A stretch of DNA of 53,406 nucleotides from Nitrososphaerota archaeon (GCA_028866655.1 JAGWHQ010000010.1:1-53406); one strand, 5' to 3'; positions 32,719-41,109 are shown, counted from the stretch's first letter. Notes: generated from the sequence alone by a model not told the origin. Numbers and translations are program-made.

Positions 32719-33867
32719 TCAGTTACTTGACACTATTTTATGAAAATCAAATGTTGTGCACTTGCATGCATTTTCAAGCAACATGCTTATGCTTGGCTCT
32801 ACATTGTTTCCAGTTACAAGTCTCTTCAGAGGTATTCCCCCATCCAATGTCATAAGAACAGTAAATGATTTTGTATCCAGTTTTTTCACCTTGATGTCAT
32901 AGATTTTTTTTTGATTCTTCCATGGAACATTTTCACTTATTGTAATAGGCATCTCTTTGAGACCTCCTAGCACATCTAGTGCATCAGGTGCCAGGTCTTT
33001 TTCAGCTGTTATCTCCAGCACAACATCTGTCTTGAATTTTATCTGGTCAGTAGGAATCTTGGATACAGTTCTCAAGTTAAGAATAGAGACATTGCCAATC
33101 TTTACCTTTTTTGGTATTGTCACTTTTCTTTTGTGTGGATTTATCATCTTGACAAAAAACGGCCTCCCGTTTCCAAGAACAAGACTTGATTGGTCTTCAC
33201 TTCCTATCCAAGTTATTTTGGCTTGTTGTGCACCAAATTTTTCAAATAGAAACTTGGCAATGTATCCTTCAACACTATTGAACTCAGATATTCCATGAAA
33301 GTCACAAACAAAGCACCCCTTTCCATCACACCTATTGCAGGATGTTTGCTTTTGTGGAATGCCTCTTTCTTCTTTTGTGTATCTTCCTTGCAAGAACAAT
33401 GCCTTTGGTTTTATGTCGCACTGGTCTTTTTTGAAATCAATTGTGAATACAATGTCAGGGCTTTGATAATCAACTTTGGTCCTAGTTTTTTTGCCAAACT
33501 GTTTTCCCATCTCTCTTGTTACATCGCTTTTTATTCCAGCAATGCCTCTAAGTTTGAATTTGGAGCGTACAATATCATCTCGGTCTAAAATGGAAGGCTT
33601 GAGAATTGCACCAATAAGAAATGTAGAAAATTCGTATTCTTTTGACATGTCAAGAATTTTTTTCAAGAATGTGTCAAGTTCAGGCATCAAGTTCTTGCAA
33701 AGATAGCACGATTTTGGCTTGCTTTGTTTTGTAATTTTTCGAATTTTCTCTCCAAGATTTTTGTGAGAGACTAATCGCAATTTGCTTGCAAACATTCTTC
33801 CAAGACAATAATCACATAGACGATATTCTTTTAAGATTTGTCTAGTCTCTTCAATTACTAGATCCAT
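32719..33867 (-). CDS. pus10: tRNA pseudouridine synthase Pus10
   Basis: Pus10 makes pseudouridine at tRNA positions 54 and 55 in archaea. The N-terminal THUMP-like half has two zinc pairs (CDYCLGRMF and CYLCKN), then a second Cys set (CNRCDGKGCFVC). The catalytic half has the aspartate-bearing SSLVLGNGRPFFVKMINPHK region, with ERGIPQKQ before it, and ends with LMTLDGGIPLKRLVTGNNVEPS. ATG 33867 (MDLVIEETRQIL) is chosen over an upstream TTG. The gene is between two minus-strand genes with short gaps. Confidence 0.9.
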   Translation of the reverse strand: MDLVIEETRQILKEYRLCDYCLGRMFASKLRLVSHKNLGEKIRKITKQSKPKSCYLCKNLMPELDTFLKKILDMSKEYEFSTFLIGAILKPSILDRDDIVRSKFKLRGIAGIKSDVTREMGKQFGKKTRTKVDYQSPDIVFTIDFKKDQCDIKPKALFLQGRYTKEERGIPQKQTSCNRCDGKGCFVCDFHGISEFNSVEGYIAKFLFEKFGAQQAKITWIGSEDQSSLVLGNGRPFFVKMINPHKRKVTIPKKVKIGNVSILNLRTVSKIPTDQIKFKTDVVLEITAEKDLAPDALDVLGGLKEMPITISENVPWKNQKKIYDIKVKKLDTKSFTVLMTLDGGIPLKRLVTGNNVEPSISMLLENACKCTTFDFHKIVSSN

Positions 33868-33933
33868 CTTGGTTTTTTTCAACAGTGCATCAAGTAACCA
33901 AACAAGGTGTTTTAATCCTAATTATGAACGACT

Positions 33934-34605
33934 CTACCAAGGGTATAGCCTTCTGGAAGATTCCTTGTCTGAAACACTTATGGCTTTGGTTGGACATGTT
34001 TGTGCGGCATCAAGAATTTTTTCAGAGCTTGCCCCGCACTCGTTGATTACCTTAGATTTTGGGTTTACCTTGACATTTTTTTCAACCCTAAATACAGAAG
34101 GTACAATGGTTTCACAGCTGCAACATGCTATGCATTTGCTAGGATCAACATTTACAGAGACAGAAATGTCAGTGTCAACACGTATGGGTTCAGTCTCAGG
34201 TTTTGTCTCCGATTTTACTCTATCATAATAATCCCAGAAAGTTTTCTCATATCTTGCCCAGAAATCTTGGTATTCATTTTCAGCATATCCAGTATGCTTT
34301 GTCCAGTCTTCATTTGGATTTCTATCAGATTTTCTTGCACCCCAAGAATATTTCCCAGCAAATCCAGAATTTTTCTTAGAATCTTGATTATATTTTTCAG
34401 AAGATTTTGCTACACGGCTCTTGTATTCAGCACGAAGTGTTTGATATGCTTCAGTTATTGCCTTGAATTTAGTACTTTCTTGATCCAAAGAGTTCTTGTC
34501 GGGATGATATTGTAAGGCCAGTTTTCGATAGGCCGATTTTACATCTTTTATTGAGACTCCTTCTTGGAGGCCTAGCACCTGATAACACTGGTAGGTGTTC
34601 AACAA
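33934..34605 (-). CDS. J-domain protein fused to a ferredoxin domain
   Basis: Residues 1-65 are a J domain ([20 protein letters not shown], then [11 protein letters not shown] with the HPD motif and [11 protein letters not shown]). A Tyr/Trp/Lys-rich linker follows. Residues about 150-215 form a single-cluster ferredoxin: [19 protein letters not shown] and [12 protein letters not shown]. The J domain would recruit DnaK-type chaperones; the ferredoxin binds a 3Fe-4S or 4Fe-4S cluster. A redox-linked or Fe-S-assembly co-chaperone is a reasonable guess. No DnaK gene is nearby. TTG 34605 is the start. Confidence 0.88.
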   Translation of the reverse strand: MLNTYQCYQVLGLQEGVSIKDVKSAYRKLALQYHPDKNSLDQESTKFKAITEAYQTLRAEYKSRVAKSSEKYNQDSKKNSGFAGKYSWGARKSDRNPNEDWTKHTGYAENEYQDFWARYEKTFWDYYDRVKSETKPETEPIRVDTDISVSVNVDPSKCIACCSCETIVPSVFRVEKNVKVNPKSKVINECGASSEKILDAAQTCPTKAISVSDKESSRRLYPW

Positions 34606-34653
34606 GATGTTTTAGGTTATACAATTCAAGATATTTAGACACATCTCAAGGTA

Positions 34654-35979
34654 CTAGCCTAATCCCATCTTTCTGAGCATGCCTTGCATTTGGCGTCCCT
34701 TGGAAGCTTTCATCATGGTTTTAGAGTTCTTGTACGCCTTGAGAAGTTCTTTCACTTCATGTTCTGGCCAACCAGAACCTCTTGCTATTCTTTTCACTCG
34801 AGATGCATTTATCAAATCAGGATCAGACTTCTCATCCTTTGTCATTGACTGGATGATATAGCGCCATTTTTCCATGCGTTGCTCTTGTTGTTCAACTTGA
34901 TCTTCTTTTACCATTCCAGAAAAGCCTGGCATGTTCTCCAAGATGTTGCGCAGTCCTCCGGCCTTTGTTGCTTCTTCAATTTGAAAATAGAAATCCTCCA
35001 TATTCATTTTGCCGTGTGAAATTCTCTTTAGTCTATCTTCATTACCTTCTGTCTCCAGTCTTTTTGCCATGTCAAGTAATGCTTGAATATCTCCCATGCC
35101 AAGCATCCTTCCAACAAATCTAGTAGGAGAGAATTTTTCAAGATCATCAATTCGCTCACCTGTTCCAATGTACATTATTTGTGCACCAGTAGCAGCAGCT
35201 GCTGCAAGGGCACCTCCGCCTTTTGCACTGCTGTCCAATTTTGTTATTATGATTCCACCTACTGGAACTGTCTTGTGAAATGCTTCTGCTTGGTTATAGC
35301 ACTGTTGTCCAATTGTTCCATCAATTATCAATAATGCAAGATCAGGATTTGCAACGGCACCAATTCTAGTCATTTCCTCAAGAAGATCTTTTTCTTCCTT
35401 GTGTCTTCCTGCAGTATCTATTAGAATGATATCAAAATTTTGTCCCTCAAAATGTTTTAGGCCATTTTTTACAATTTCAGGCGAGTCCTTGTTCCCTTCC
35501 TCACCATATACCTCTACGTTTGTTTTCTCACACATTGTTTTGAGTTGTGTGAGTGCACCAGGTCTATACGTATCAGCACCAACAACTGCAACTCTATACC
35601 CTTGTCTTGTCAAAAGTTTTGCAAGCTTTGAGGTTACTGTAGTCTTTCCACTGCCTTGTATTCCAAGCATCAAAACCTTGTTTACCTTACCAGGCTGGAA
35701 GACATATTGTTCTTCAGTGCCAAGAAGTTTTGAGAGCTCTTCGTATAGAATCTTTACAATGTGATCTTTTCTAGACAATCCAGGCGGAGGAGTCTCCTTG
35801 ACTGAGCGTTCCTCAAGATTCTTTGTTATTTGAAAGACAAGTTTTACATTCACATCAGATTGTAACAGTGCTCTTTGGATGTCTTTTGAGAGTTCCTTGA
35901 TGAGACCTTCATCAACTGCAGAAGAGTTTACTATTTTCTTTAGTGCAGCTCTAAGACCAGTCTTTAAGCCATCTAGCAT
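34654..35979 (-). CDS. srp54: signal recognition particle protein SRP54
   Basis: The 441-residue protein has the N domain, the GTPase G domain (GIQGSGKTTVTSKLAKLLTR, DTAGRHKEE, TKLDSSAKGGGALAAA) and a Met-rich M domain (MPGFSGMVKE, GSGWPEHEVKELLKAYKNSK, MMKASKGRQMQGMLRKMG). It binds signal sequences and SRP RNA and brings ribosomes to the membrane. It is in an operon with dph6 upstream (TAATG overlap). SRP19 is encoded about 7 kb away at 42105. Confidence 0.96.
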   Translation of the reverse strand: MLDGLKTGLRAALKKIVNSSAVDEGLIKELSKDIQRALLQSDVNVKLVFQITKNLEERSVKETPPPGLSRKDHIVKILYEELSKLLGTEEQYVFQPGKVNKVLMLGIQGSGKTTVTSKLAKLLTRQGYRVAVVGADTYRPGALTQLKTMCEKTNVEVYGEEGNKDSPEIVKNGLKHFEGQNFDIILIDTAGRHKEEKDLLEEMTRIGAVANPDLALLIIDGTIGQQCYNQAEAFHKTVPVGGIIITKLDSSAKGGGALAAAAATGAQIMYIGTGERIDDLEKFSPTRFVGRMLGMGDIQALLDMAKRLETEGNEDRLKRISHGKMNMEDFYFQIEEATKAGGLRNILENMPGFSGMVKEDQVEQQEQRMEKWRYIIQSMTKDEKSDPDLINASRVKRIARGSGWPEHEVKELLKAYKNSKTMMKASKGRQMQGMLRKMGLG

Positions 35980-36686
35980 TACTTTTCTAAAACGGCCTCG
36001 GTTATTTCAAATCTTCCTCTATAGCCATCCCAGATCTTGTTTGCTTTTATTATTTTAATTGGAGAATAAAACAACGGACAGTCAATCACAAAGGTTTCAG
36101 CCTCTCCACCCTCAAAAGCCAAGTTAAAACCATACTTGATAGATAATTTTTCAAGTTGTTCCACGTCGTCTTTTGTTATCTCTTTTCCGAGCCATGTTTG
36201 ATTTAGTCCTGCAGACATTACACTTGTCACAATGAATTTGAATTTAGATTCTAGTAATTCTTGCAAATATTTTTTTTGATCAATATGCCACAGCGGCGAT
36301 ATTATTTCGAGACCCAGATTATTTCCAATTCTATCAAAACGTATCTTCTGGTAATCACTAAACAATCCACCATGAACAATCCCATTTATCCCAAAATCTT
36401 TTTTTGCCCTCTCCAACAAATTTTGTAATGCATCCAGTTCAGATTCAGGATTAGTTGTATCAATTTGAGATACAATTTGAGGTATTTTCATTGCTTTGGC
36501 CTGCAACGCTGTAGATGAAATGTTTGGATAGTGCAAAAGATGACTCTCTTCTGATTGTGGAACCATAGAAACAAGACATGAAACATCATGGCCTTGGCTC
36601 TTGACTTTGTAAATAGCATAGGTACTATCCTTTCCGCCTGAAAAAAGAGACGCTAGTTTCAACAAGCTCACAACATTTCCAATCAA
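35979..36686 (-). CDS. dph6: diphthine-ammonia ligase (Dph6 family)
   Basis: The PP-loop ATPase signature LASLFSGGKDSTYAIYKV lies near the N terminus. The C-terminal half has VHGGLFSDYQKIR, PLWHIDQKKYL, AGLNQTWLGKEI and FEGGEAETFVIDCP, the set that defines the MJ0570/Dph6 family. The enzyme amidates diphthine to diphthamide on elongation factor 2. The start is uncertain: TTG 36686 directly follows the stop of the upstream mini-gene, and GTG 36671 is also possible. SRP54 and aIF5A are neighbours, a translation-linked group. Confidence 0.9.
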   Translation of the reverse strand: MIGNVVSLLKLASLFSGGKDSTYAIYKVKSQGHDVSCLVSMVPQSEESHLLHYPNISSTALQAKAMKIPQIVSQIDTTNPESELDALQNLLERAKKDFGINGIVHGGLFSDYQKIRFDRIGNNLGLEIISPLWHIDQKKYLQELLESKFKFIVTSVMSAGLNQTWLGKEITKDDVEQLEKLSIKYGFNLAFEGGEAETFVIDCPLFYSPIKIIKANKIWDGYRGRFEITEAVLEK

Positions 36687-36800
36687 TTAATTTTTTTCTA
36701 GTTCAGTCACACGTTTTAGGCAGTCTTGGCACAGGGCAAGATTATCCTTCAGTGTTGTCTCCACATTAGATGCCAGACAAACATGACATAGGCCTTTCAT
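36687..36800 (-). CDS. double-CxxC mini-protein, 37 aa
   Basis: The ATG frame encodes MKGLCHVCLASNVETTLKDN, then LALCQDCLKRVTELEKN. Two CxxC pairs 16 residues apart form a complete zinc ribbon or knuckle. The TAA stop is immediately followed by the TTG start of dph6, indicating translational coupling. The gene is below most annotation length limits. Function unknown; perhaps an accessory to Dph6 or to the ribosome. Confidence 0.65.
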   Translation of the reverse strand: MKGLCHVCLASNVETTLKDNLALCQDCLKRVTELEKN

Positions 36801-36850
36801 GTTTTATCAATACAGTTGTATTGTATAAACTGGTACTAATGAAAAGCCGA

Positions 36851-36916
36851 AGATGCTTCAATACTCATAATCTTCATCATAAAGTCAGTTGGCTTTTCTA
36901 GTCATCATCAGCATCT
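36851..36916 (-). ncRNA. C/D box sRNA; guide matches the elongator tRNA-Met anticodon loop (C34)
   Basis: On the minus strand, a 66-base RNA reads: stem AGATGCT, C box ATGATGA (36902-36908), guide CTAGAAAAGCCAA, D' box CTGA (36885-36888), spacer CTTT, C' box ATGATGA (36874-36880), guide AGATTATGAGTA (36862-36873), D box TTGA (36858-36861), closing stem AGCATCT. The 7-bp terminal stem is perfect. The second guide is complementary to TACTCATAATCT, i.e. a CUCAUAA anticodon loop; the fifth base from the D box pairs with C34 of the CAU anticodon. C34 2'-O-methylation of elongator tRNA-Met by C/D RNPs is known in archaea. The D box is TTGA instead of CTGA. It begins 4 bases after the aIF5A stop. 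Confidence 0.85.
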
Positions 36917-36920
36917 ATGA

Positions 36921-37328
36921 TTAACTTTTGATTCTTACTATAATAGTTCTATCCATGACTTTCCAGTATTCAACATCAACGCCTTGCAAAACTTTTTCCT
37001 TTATTTCATCTTCAATTTGTTGTGCGTCAAAGACTTCAAACGTTTCAGAGTCCATGATTTGTACACTGGTTGGAGTTTTTGAAATTATAGAACCCACTCT
37101 TTTATCAATGAGAGGAACTTGAACTTGAGCGCTTACAGGTGAGACGTGAGAATATTTTTTCTTGTCAAATATTCCGACTCCGACAATTCTTGCTTTAGCT
37201 GCACCGTGTTTTCCTGGTTTACTTGTATCATATTCAACTATTTTGCATGGCTCCTCATTTGGACCGCTTACTGGAAGCAATATGTAGGAACCAATTTTTA
37301 GTGCACCAAGCTCAGACGGCTTACTCAT
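36921..37328 (-). CDS. eif5a: translation factor aIF5A
   Basis: The 135-residue protein is a complete archaeal IF5A. The N-terminal SH3-like domain has the modification loop EYDTSKPGKHGAAKARIV, with K40 the site of hypusine or deoxyhypusine. The C-terminal OB domain follows (GSIISKTPTSVQIMDSETFE). It helps ribosomes through difficult peptide bonds. ATG 37328 (MSKPSELGALKIGSYILLPV) is chosen over a TTG two codons upstream. A C/D box sRNA lies right after its stop, probably processed from the same transcript. Confidence 0.95.
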   Translation of the reverse strand: MSKPSELGALKIGSYILLPVSGPNEEPCKIVEYDTSKPGKHGAAKARIVGVGIFDKKKYSHVSPVSAQVQVPLIDKRVGSIISKTPTSVQIMDSETFEVFDAQQIEDEIKEKVLQGVDVEYWKVMDRTIIVRIKS

Positions 37329-37413
37329 CACCAAAACAGAATTTAGCAGAGTATATAACTTTTCTATTATTAGATTTACAATTTGATCTCTTGAAATGAA
37401 TTTGCCAAAAACT

Positions 37414-38064
37414 CTATTTCAGTCTCTCAATTACAGACAGGTTAAGAAGACTGGTCATTCCAATTCCTTTTCTTTGTACTTCTTTTCTTGTTTTCTCGCA
37501 ATACTTGTGATCAGCTTGATGCTTATTGTCACTTGTCACTTCAAGAACTATGAGATTTCCTTCATATGGAAAAGTGAATTTTTGAATCTGACTGGTAGAC
37601 AATTTAAGATTTCCAAGCTCTGCCCTTCTGACTCGATGACGCTTTGCTACGATGAAGCTAAGATCTGATATATCAGACATGGTATCCCCATGTTCAAGAT
37701 AGTATATTGAAACAAGATTTAGACTGTCACCAGTTAGTCTCTCAAACAATTCATCATTTTGTGTAAACACAAATGTAGGAGTAGCCAGATTGCATTTTTC
37801 AACTTCAGTCATTACTTGGGAACGATCCTTGAATCTAGCAAGAAGATATGTGTTAGAGTGGGACGGAAAATATGCACGACCGTCTTCTGAAAATGTAGCT
37901 GTTACAAAATACATGTCATTGATAAAAGTAGATTTTTGGAAACTGTTTCTTAGAGTGTTAAAATCATTATTTTGCAAATAAGGTACACAAACATATCCAC
38001 CTTCAGACGTAGCCCCCGACACAGTATCGAGACTTTCTTTCCTGTTTATATGTAATTTGATCAA
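37414..38064 (-). CDS. protein of unknown family, 216 aa
   Basis: The protein has alternating strands and helices with no signal peptide or membrane segment. Notable stretches are SEDGRAYFPSHSNTYLLARF, DLSFIVAKRHRVRRAELGNL and the C-terminal KTRKEVQRKGIGMTSLLNLS. Three separated cysteines do not form an obvious metal site. I do not recognise a domain. It stands between aIF5A and tRNA-Tyr on the minus strand with its own upstream region. Confidence 0.6.
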   Translation of the reverse strand: MIKLHINRKESLDTVSGATSEGGYVCVPYLQNNDFNTLRNSFQKSTFINDMYFVTATFSEDGRAYFPSHSNTYLLARFKDRSQVMTEVEKCNLATPTFVFTQNDELFERLTGDSLNLVSIYYLEHGDTMSDISDLSFIVAKRHRVRRAELGNLKLSTSQIQKFTFPYEGNLIVLEVTSDNKHQADHKYCEKTRKEVQRKGIGMTSLLNLSVIERLK

Positions 38065-38119
38065 TCAAAAATTTAGCATATGGCTCGAAAATTTTTTAAA
38101 AAAATTGAATTATCGATAG

Positions 38120-38129
38120 TTATTTAATA
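38120..38129 (+). promoter_or_regulatory. TATA box of the tRNA-Tyr gene
   Basis: TTATTTAATA lies 25-34 bases before the first tRNA base, the expected place for an archaeal TATA element. Assigned by position and composition. Confidence 0.55.
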
Positions 38130-38153
38130 CGAAAAAACTGCGTGAGAAACAGT

Positions 38154-38275
38154 CCCACGCTAGCTCAGCCTGGTAGAGCTTCCGGCTGTAGTGGTTGGCC
38201 AGCGGCTAACCGTCATTTCAGCCTATCAGGCTTACAGAAACCGGGTTGTCGCAGGTTCAAATCCTGCGCGTGGGA
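38154..38275 (+). tRNA. tRNA-Tyr (anticodon GTA) with a 48-base intron
   Basis: Exons fold into a full cloverleaf: acceptor CCCACGC/GCGTGGG with C1-G72 typical of archaeal tRNA-Tyr, D arm GCTC/GAGC, anticodon stem TCCGG/CCGGG, and T arm GCAGG-TTCAAAT-CCTGC. The discriminator is A and CCA is encoded (38276-38278). The intron is 38192-38239, between positions 37 and 38. Exon CTGT pairs with intron ACAG, leaving bulges AGT and AAA cut after the second base, as the bulge-helix-bulge rule predicts. Confidence 0.93.
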
Positions 38276-38319
38276 CCATTATCATAAACTTCAAAAAGTA
38301 AGCTGTTCAGATACAAATC

Positions 38320-38826
38320 ATGTCAGATGACAAAAATTGGTCCACATTAGACGAAGTTGATCAAAAAATAATTAACATTCTCAACAAAAATGCAAGAACC
38401 CCTTCAAAAGAGATTGCAACAGAGCTAAGAAATTCCGGAGTAGATGTATCCGATAGAACCATACGAAAAAGAATTGAAAGATTAGAAAAAAACGGAATCA
38501 TAAAAGGTTACAAGGCAGTCTTGAGCGGAATCTCTTCAAATGATCAATTCGAGGTATTGTTTCTCAAACTCAAAATAACAAGATCCATGGAAAATACAAC
38601 AGAGGCAATAAAAAATTACATCAAAACTTTACCAAACTATCTTTTTGTCGCCACAGTAGATGGAGACTGGAACATGATTACAGTATTGAGAATAGAGGGA
38701 ACTGAAAAGAATCCATCTGCAAGAATAGTAGAAAAATTCTCAGACCAAATCATAGATTACAAGATGGGCGGGATTCAGATAAAGGATGTAAATCTTCTCA
38801 ACATGTCAATGTTGTTGCTTACTTGA
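38320..38826 (+). CDS. Lrp/AsnC family transcription regulator
   Basis: Residues 10-65 form the winged helix-turn-helix (LDEVDQKIINILNKNARTPS, KEIATELR, VSDRTIRKRIERLEKNGIIK). The C-terminal ligand-binding/oligomerisation domain runs to the end (LFVATVDGDWNMITVLRIEG). Family members sense amino acids or energy state and regulate metabolic genes. It starts 42 bases after the tRNA-Tyr CCA and overlaps the convergent TPR-receiver gene by 8 bases. Its target is unknown. Confidence 0.9.
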   Translation: MSDDKNWSTLDEVDQKIINILNKNARTPSKEIATELRNSGVDVSDRTIRKRIERLEKNGIIKGYKAVLSGISSNDQFEVLFLKLKITRSMENTTEAIKNYIKTLPNYLFVATVDGDWNMITVLRIEGTEKNPSARIVEKFSDQIIDYKMGGIQIKDVNLLNMSMLLLT

Positions 38827-39562
38827 TTTCAGACAATCTGGTTGCATCAAGCGCATTCTTTAATTCATTTATCGAGAAGGGTTTTTGAACAAACGCTGTA
38901 GAACCAAAACCGATAGTCTTTCTAACACGCGGTGTTGATTTTTCGTCAGCAGTTATCAATATGATGGATAGATCAGGTTTTGATTCAAGCAGAGTCTTTG
39001 CAATCACATCTCCTTTTATGTCAGGCAAGTCCATGTCAAGCAATATAATCGGATTTTGTTTTGATTTGACAAGTTTTGTTATAAGATCAAGTGCTGATTT
39101 TCCATCATCAACTGTTTGGATATCATCATATCCCAATTGCTGCAGAAAACTTTCTAGTCGTAGTAAAATTGCAGGGCTGTCATCAACTAGTACAATCGGC
39201 CTTTTCTCTTCAACTAGTTCAATAGTATATTTTTGCGCTTCTTCAAATGCTTTCCTTGCATCATCATAACGACCAATCCTAAGAAAACATCTAGCTGCGC
39301 ACTGGTATGCATAGTTTGAATTATGTTTGTCCTTTTTTGCAAGTTTCAAATAAAACTTGGCTGCTTCAGCAAGTTCATCTTTTTTCTCCTTTCCTTGTTT
39401 TGATTTACACTCTGATGCAAGTATGAGATACAATCCTGCACGATAGTTGTTGTTTTTCATTTCCTTTTGTGCAAGATCCATGAACATGTTGTGAGCTGTC
39501 ATATTTTGATCATTTTTCAGATATGTACATGCCAGATCAAATTTCTCTAGATCTTCTTCCAT
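38819..39562 (-). CDS. TPR-type helical domain fused to a response-regulator receiver domain
   Basis: Residues 1 to about 120 are helical repeats of TPR type (AAKFYLKLAKKDKHNSNYAY, CAARCFLRIGRYDDARKAFE). Residues about 125-247 form a complete receiver: acidic pair in IVLVDDSP, phospho-acceptor Asp in ILLDMDLPDI, Thr in LITADEKS, Lys in FVQKPFS. No DNA-binding output domain is present, so signalling must act through protein contact. ATG 39562 is used; the longer frame would cover the divergent promoter. It is head to head with scpA (120 bases). Confidence 0.88.
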   Translation of the reverse strand: MEEDLEKFDLACTYLKNDQNMTAHNMFMDLAQKEMKNNNYRAGLYLILASECKSKQGKEKKDELAEAAKFYLKLAKKDKHNSNYAYQCAARCFLRIGRYDDARKAFEEAQKYTIELVEEKRPIVLVDDSPAILLRLESFLQQLGYDDIQTVDDGKSALDLITKLVKSKQNPIILLDMDLPDIKGDVIAKTLLESKPDLSIILITADEKSTPRVRKTIGFGSTAFVQKPFSINELKNALDATRLSEIK

Positions 39563-39682
39563 TACCAGCACTATACAGGATCGAGTATAATATTTGATTT
39601 GTGTAAGAGGAAAACTCTTGACTTGAACTAAGAAAAGAGTAGATAACACATGTATTATAAACAAAAATAGAGCAGTAATAGA

Positions 39683-40342
39683 GTGAGCAAGGAAAACCCT
39701 AGCGTAGGCATTTCGCAACCTCCTGTAAACATACTGTTTAGCCCACTAGATGTCTCAAAAAAAGATGTATGGAGTATTGACGTAGTACGCATTCTAGAGA
39801 TTTTGATCAAGATTCTAGGTCAGGCAGACAAGAAAGATCTTCGAGTTGCAGGAATTGCCGCATTGTCTTCTGCAATGATACATAGGATGAAAGTGGAAAG
39901 CATCTTTGCACTGCAAAAGGCAGCAATGGAGAAAAAACCCCTCACCCAGAGAGAAGATGTCGATATCGAAGTGATAAACATGCCATACAGGCATGAATCC
40001 ACATATCCAGTAACACTAGATGAGTTGTTATCAGTTCTTGAAAACCTTATTGGAACAATAGCAAACCCGCGTTCAAGCAGAAGGCAATTAGAATTTGAGC
40101 CAGTCCAAGCACCTAATTTCGATGATTATTTCATCTCTCTTGAGAAAATAATAGGTCAGTATGAGGAGCTAATAATGAACAAGATAAGGGCTACAGGCTT
40201 TGGCTCATTCAATGCAATAACATCAGAACTGGAACTCATTGATACAATCAGATGCTTTTTTGCCATTTTATTTTTGGCTCGAGACATGAAAGTGGATCTA
40301 GAGCAGACAGAAGACGACATAGTAGTCTCTCTGATAAAATAG
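39683..40342 (+). CDS. scpA: segregation and condensation protein ScpA (kleisin)
   Basis: The 219-residue protein matches archaeal ScpA: VNILFSPLDVSKKDVWSIDV, VRILEILIKILGQADKKDLR, AGIAALSSAMIHRMKVESIF, and the C-terminal winged helix ending ELIDTIRCFFAILFLARDMK. Kleisins bridge SMC heads in the condensin-like complex. GTG 39683 is the start. ScpB follows after 70 bases on the same strand; an SMC gene is not in the window. Confidence 0.9.
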   Translation: MSKENPSVGISQPPVNILFSPLDVSKKDVWSIDVVRILEILIKILGQADKKDLRVAGIAALSSAMIHRMKVESIFALQKAAMEKKPLTQREDVDIEVINMPYRHESTYPVTLDELLSVLENLIGTIANPRSSRRQLEFEPVQAPNFDDYFISLEKIIGQYEELIMNKIRATGFGSFNAITSELELIDTIRCFFAILFLARDMKVDLEQTEDDIVVSLIK

Positions 40343-40412
40343 AAATTTACAATCAGATCAACACTAAGTAGGAATTTCATTTAAGTATGCTTTAGCATAC
40401 AGGATGTTGTAA

Positions 40413-41000
40413 ATGGGCAAGATAGAAGACGATGATGCAATGGCAAGACTAGAGGCCGCATTATATTCAGCAGGAAGGCCATTAACCATAGAAGAATTGA
40501 TCAGGGCATCAGGAACAGAGTCCAGAACCAAGACTTTGGCCATAATGACAAATCTTGTCAAAAAAACAAAAACAGTCTTCAAGGCAATCGAGGTTGCAAG
40601 CTTGCCAGACGGATCATATGTATTTCAGCTAAAACCAGAGTTTAACACAGTAATTAGAAAATACGCCTCAAAACCACTCTTGCCCACAGCCACACTCAAG
40701 ACACTATCATATATTGCATACATGCAGCCTGTTTCCTCAAAAAGGCTGGTAGAAGTAAGAGGATCCGGAGTATACATGCATCTAAAATTATTACAACAGT
40801 TGGACTATATCGAACACCAAAATGTCGGTAGACTGAAAATCTACAACACCACTGAAAAATTCCAGAAATATTTCGGCATACAGGGAGACAAGGATCTACT
40901 CAAACAAAAGCTGTTTACAAAAGTAAGAAGCCCAAGTCAGGCCATAGAACAGCAAGCACCCCAAGCATCCACCGAGCCTTTGACCCAAACAAGTCAATAA
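40413..41000 (+). CDS. scpB: segregation and condensation protein ScpB
   Basis: ScpB is the second non-SMC subunit of the condensin-like complex and is built of two winged helices. Seen here are MARLEAALYSAGRPLTIEEL at the start and LKTLSYIAYMQPVSSKRLVE, VRGSGVYMHLKLLQQLDYIE in the second domain. The C-terminal 25 residues are a Gln/Pro/Thr-rich disordered tail. It partners the ScpA gene just upstream. Confidence 0.92.
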   Translation: MGKIEDDDAMARLEAALYSAGRPLTIEELIRASGTESRTKTLAIMTNLVKKTKTVFKAIEVASLPDGSYVFQLKPEFNTVIRKYASKPLLPTATLKTLSYIAYMQPVSSKRLVEVRGSGVYMHLKLLQQLDYIEHQNVGRLKIYNTTEKFQKYFGIQGDKDLLKQKLFTKVRSPSQAIEQQAPQASTEPLTQTSQ

Positions 41001-41109
41001 CCGTTCAGAAATAATATCTCCACCTGTAAATGGTATAAATTAGAGAGAATGCCTTCTGTGGAAATCTACGCCAGTTTTTTAAAGTTTGAAGATTGAAGAA
41101 TAATATATT

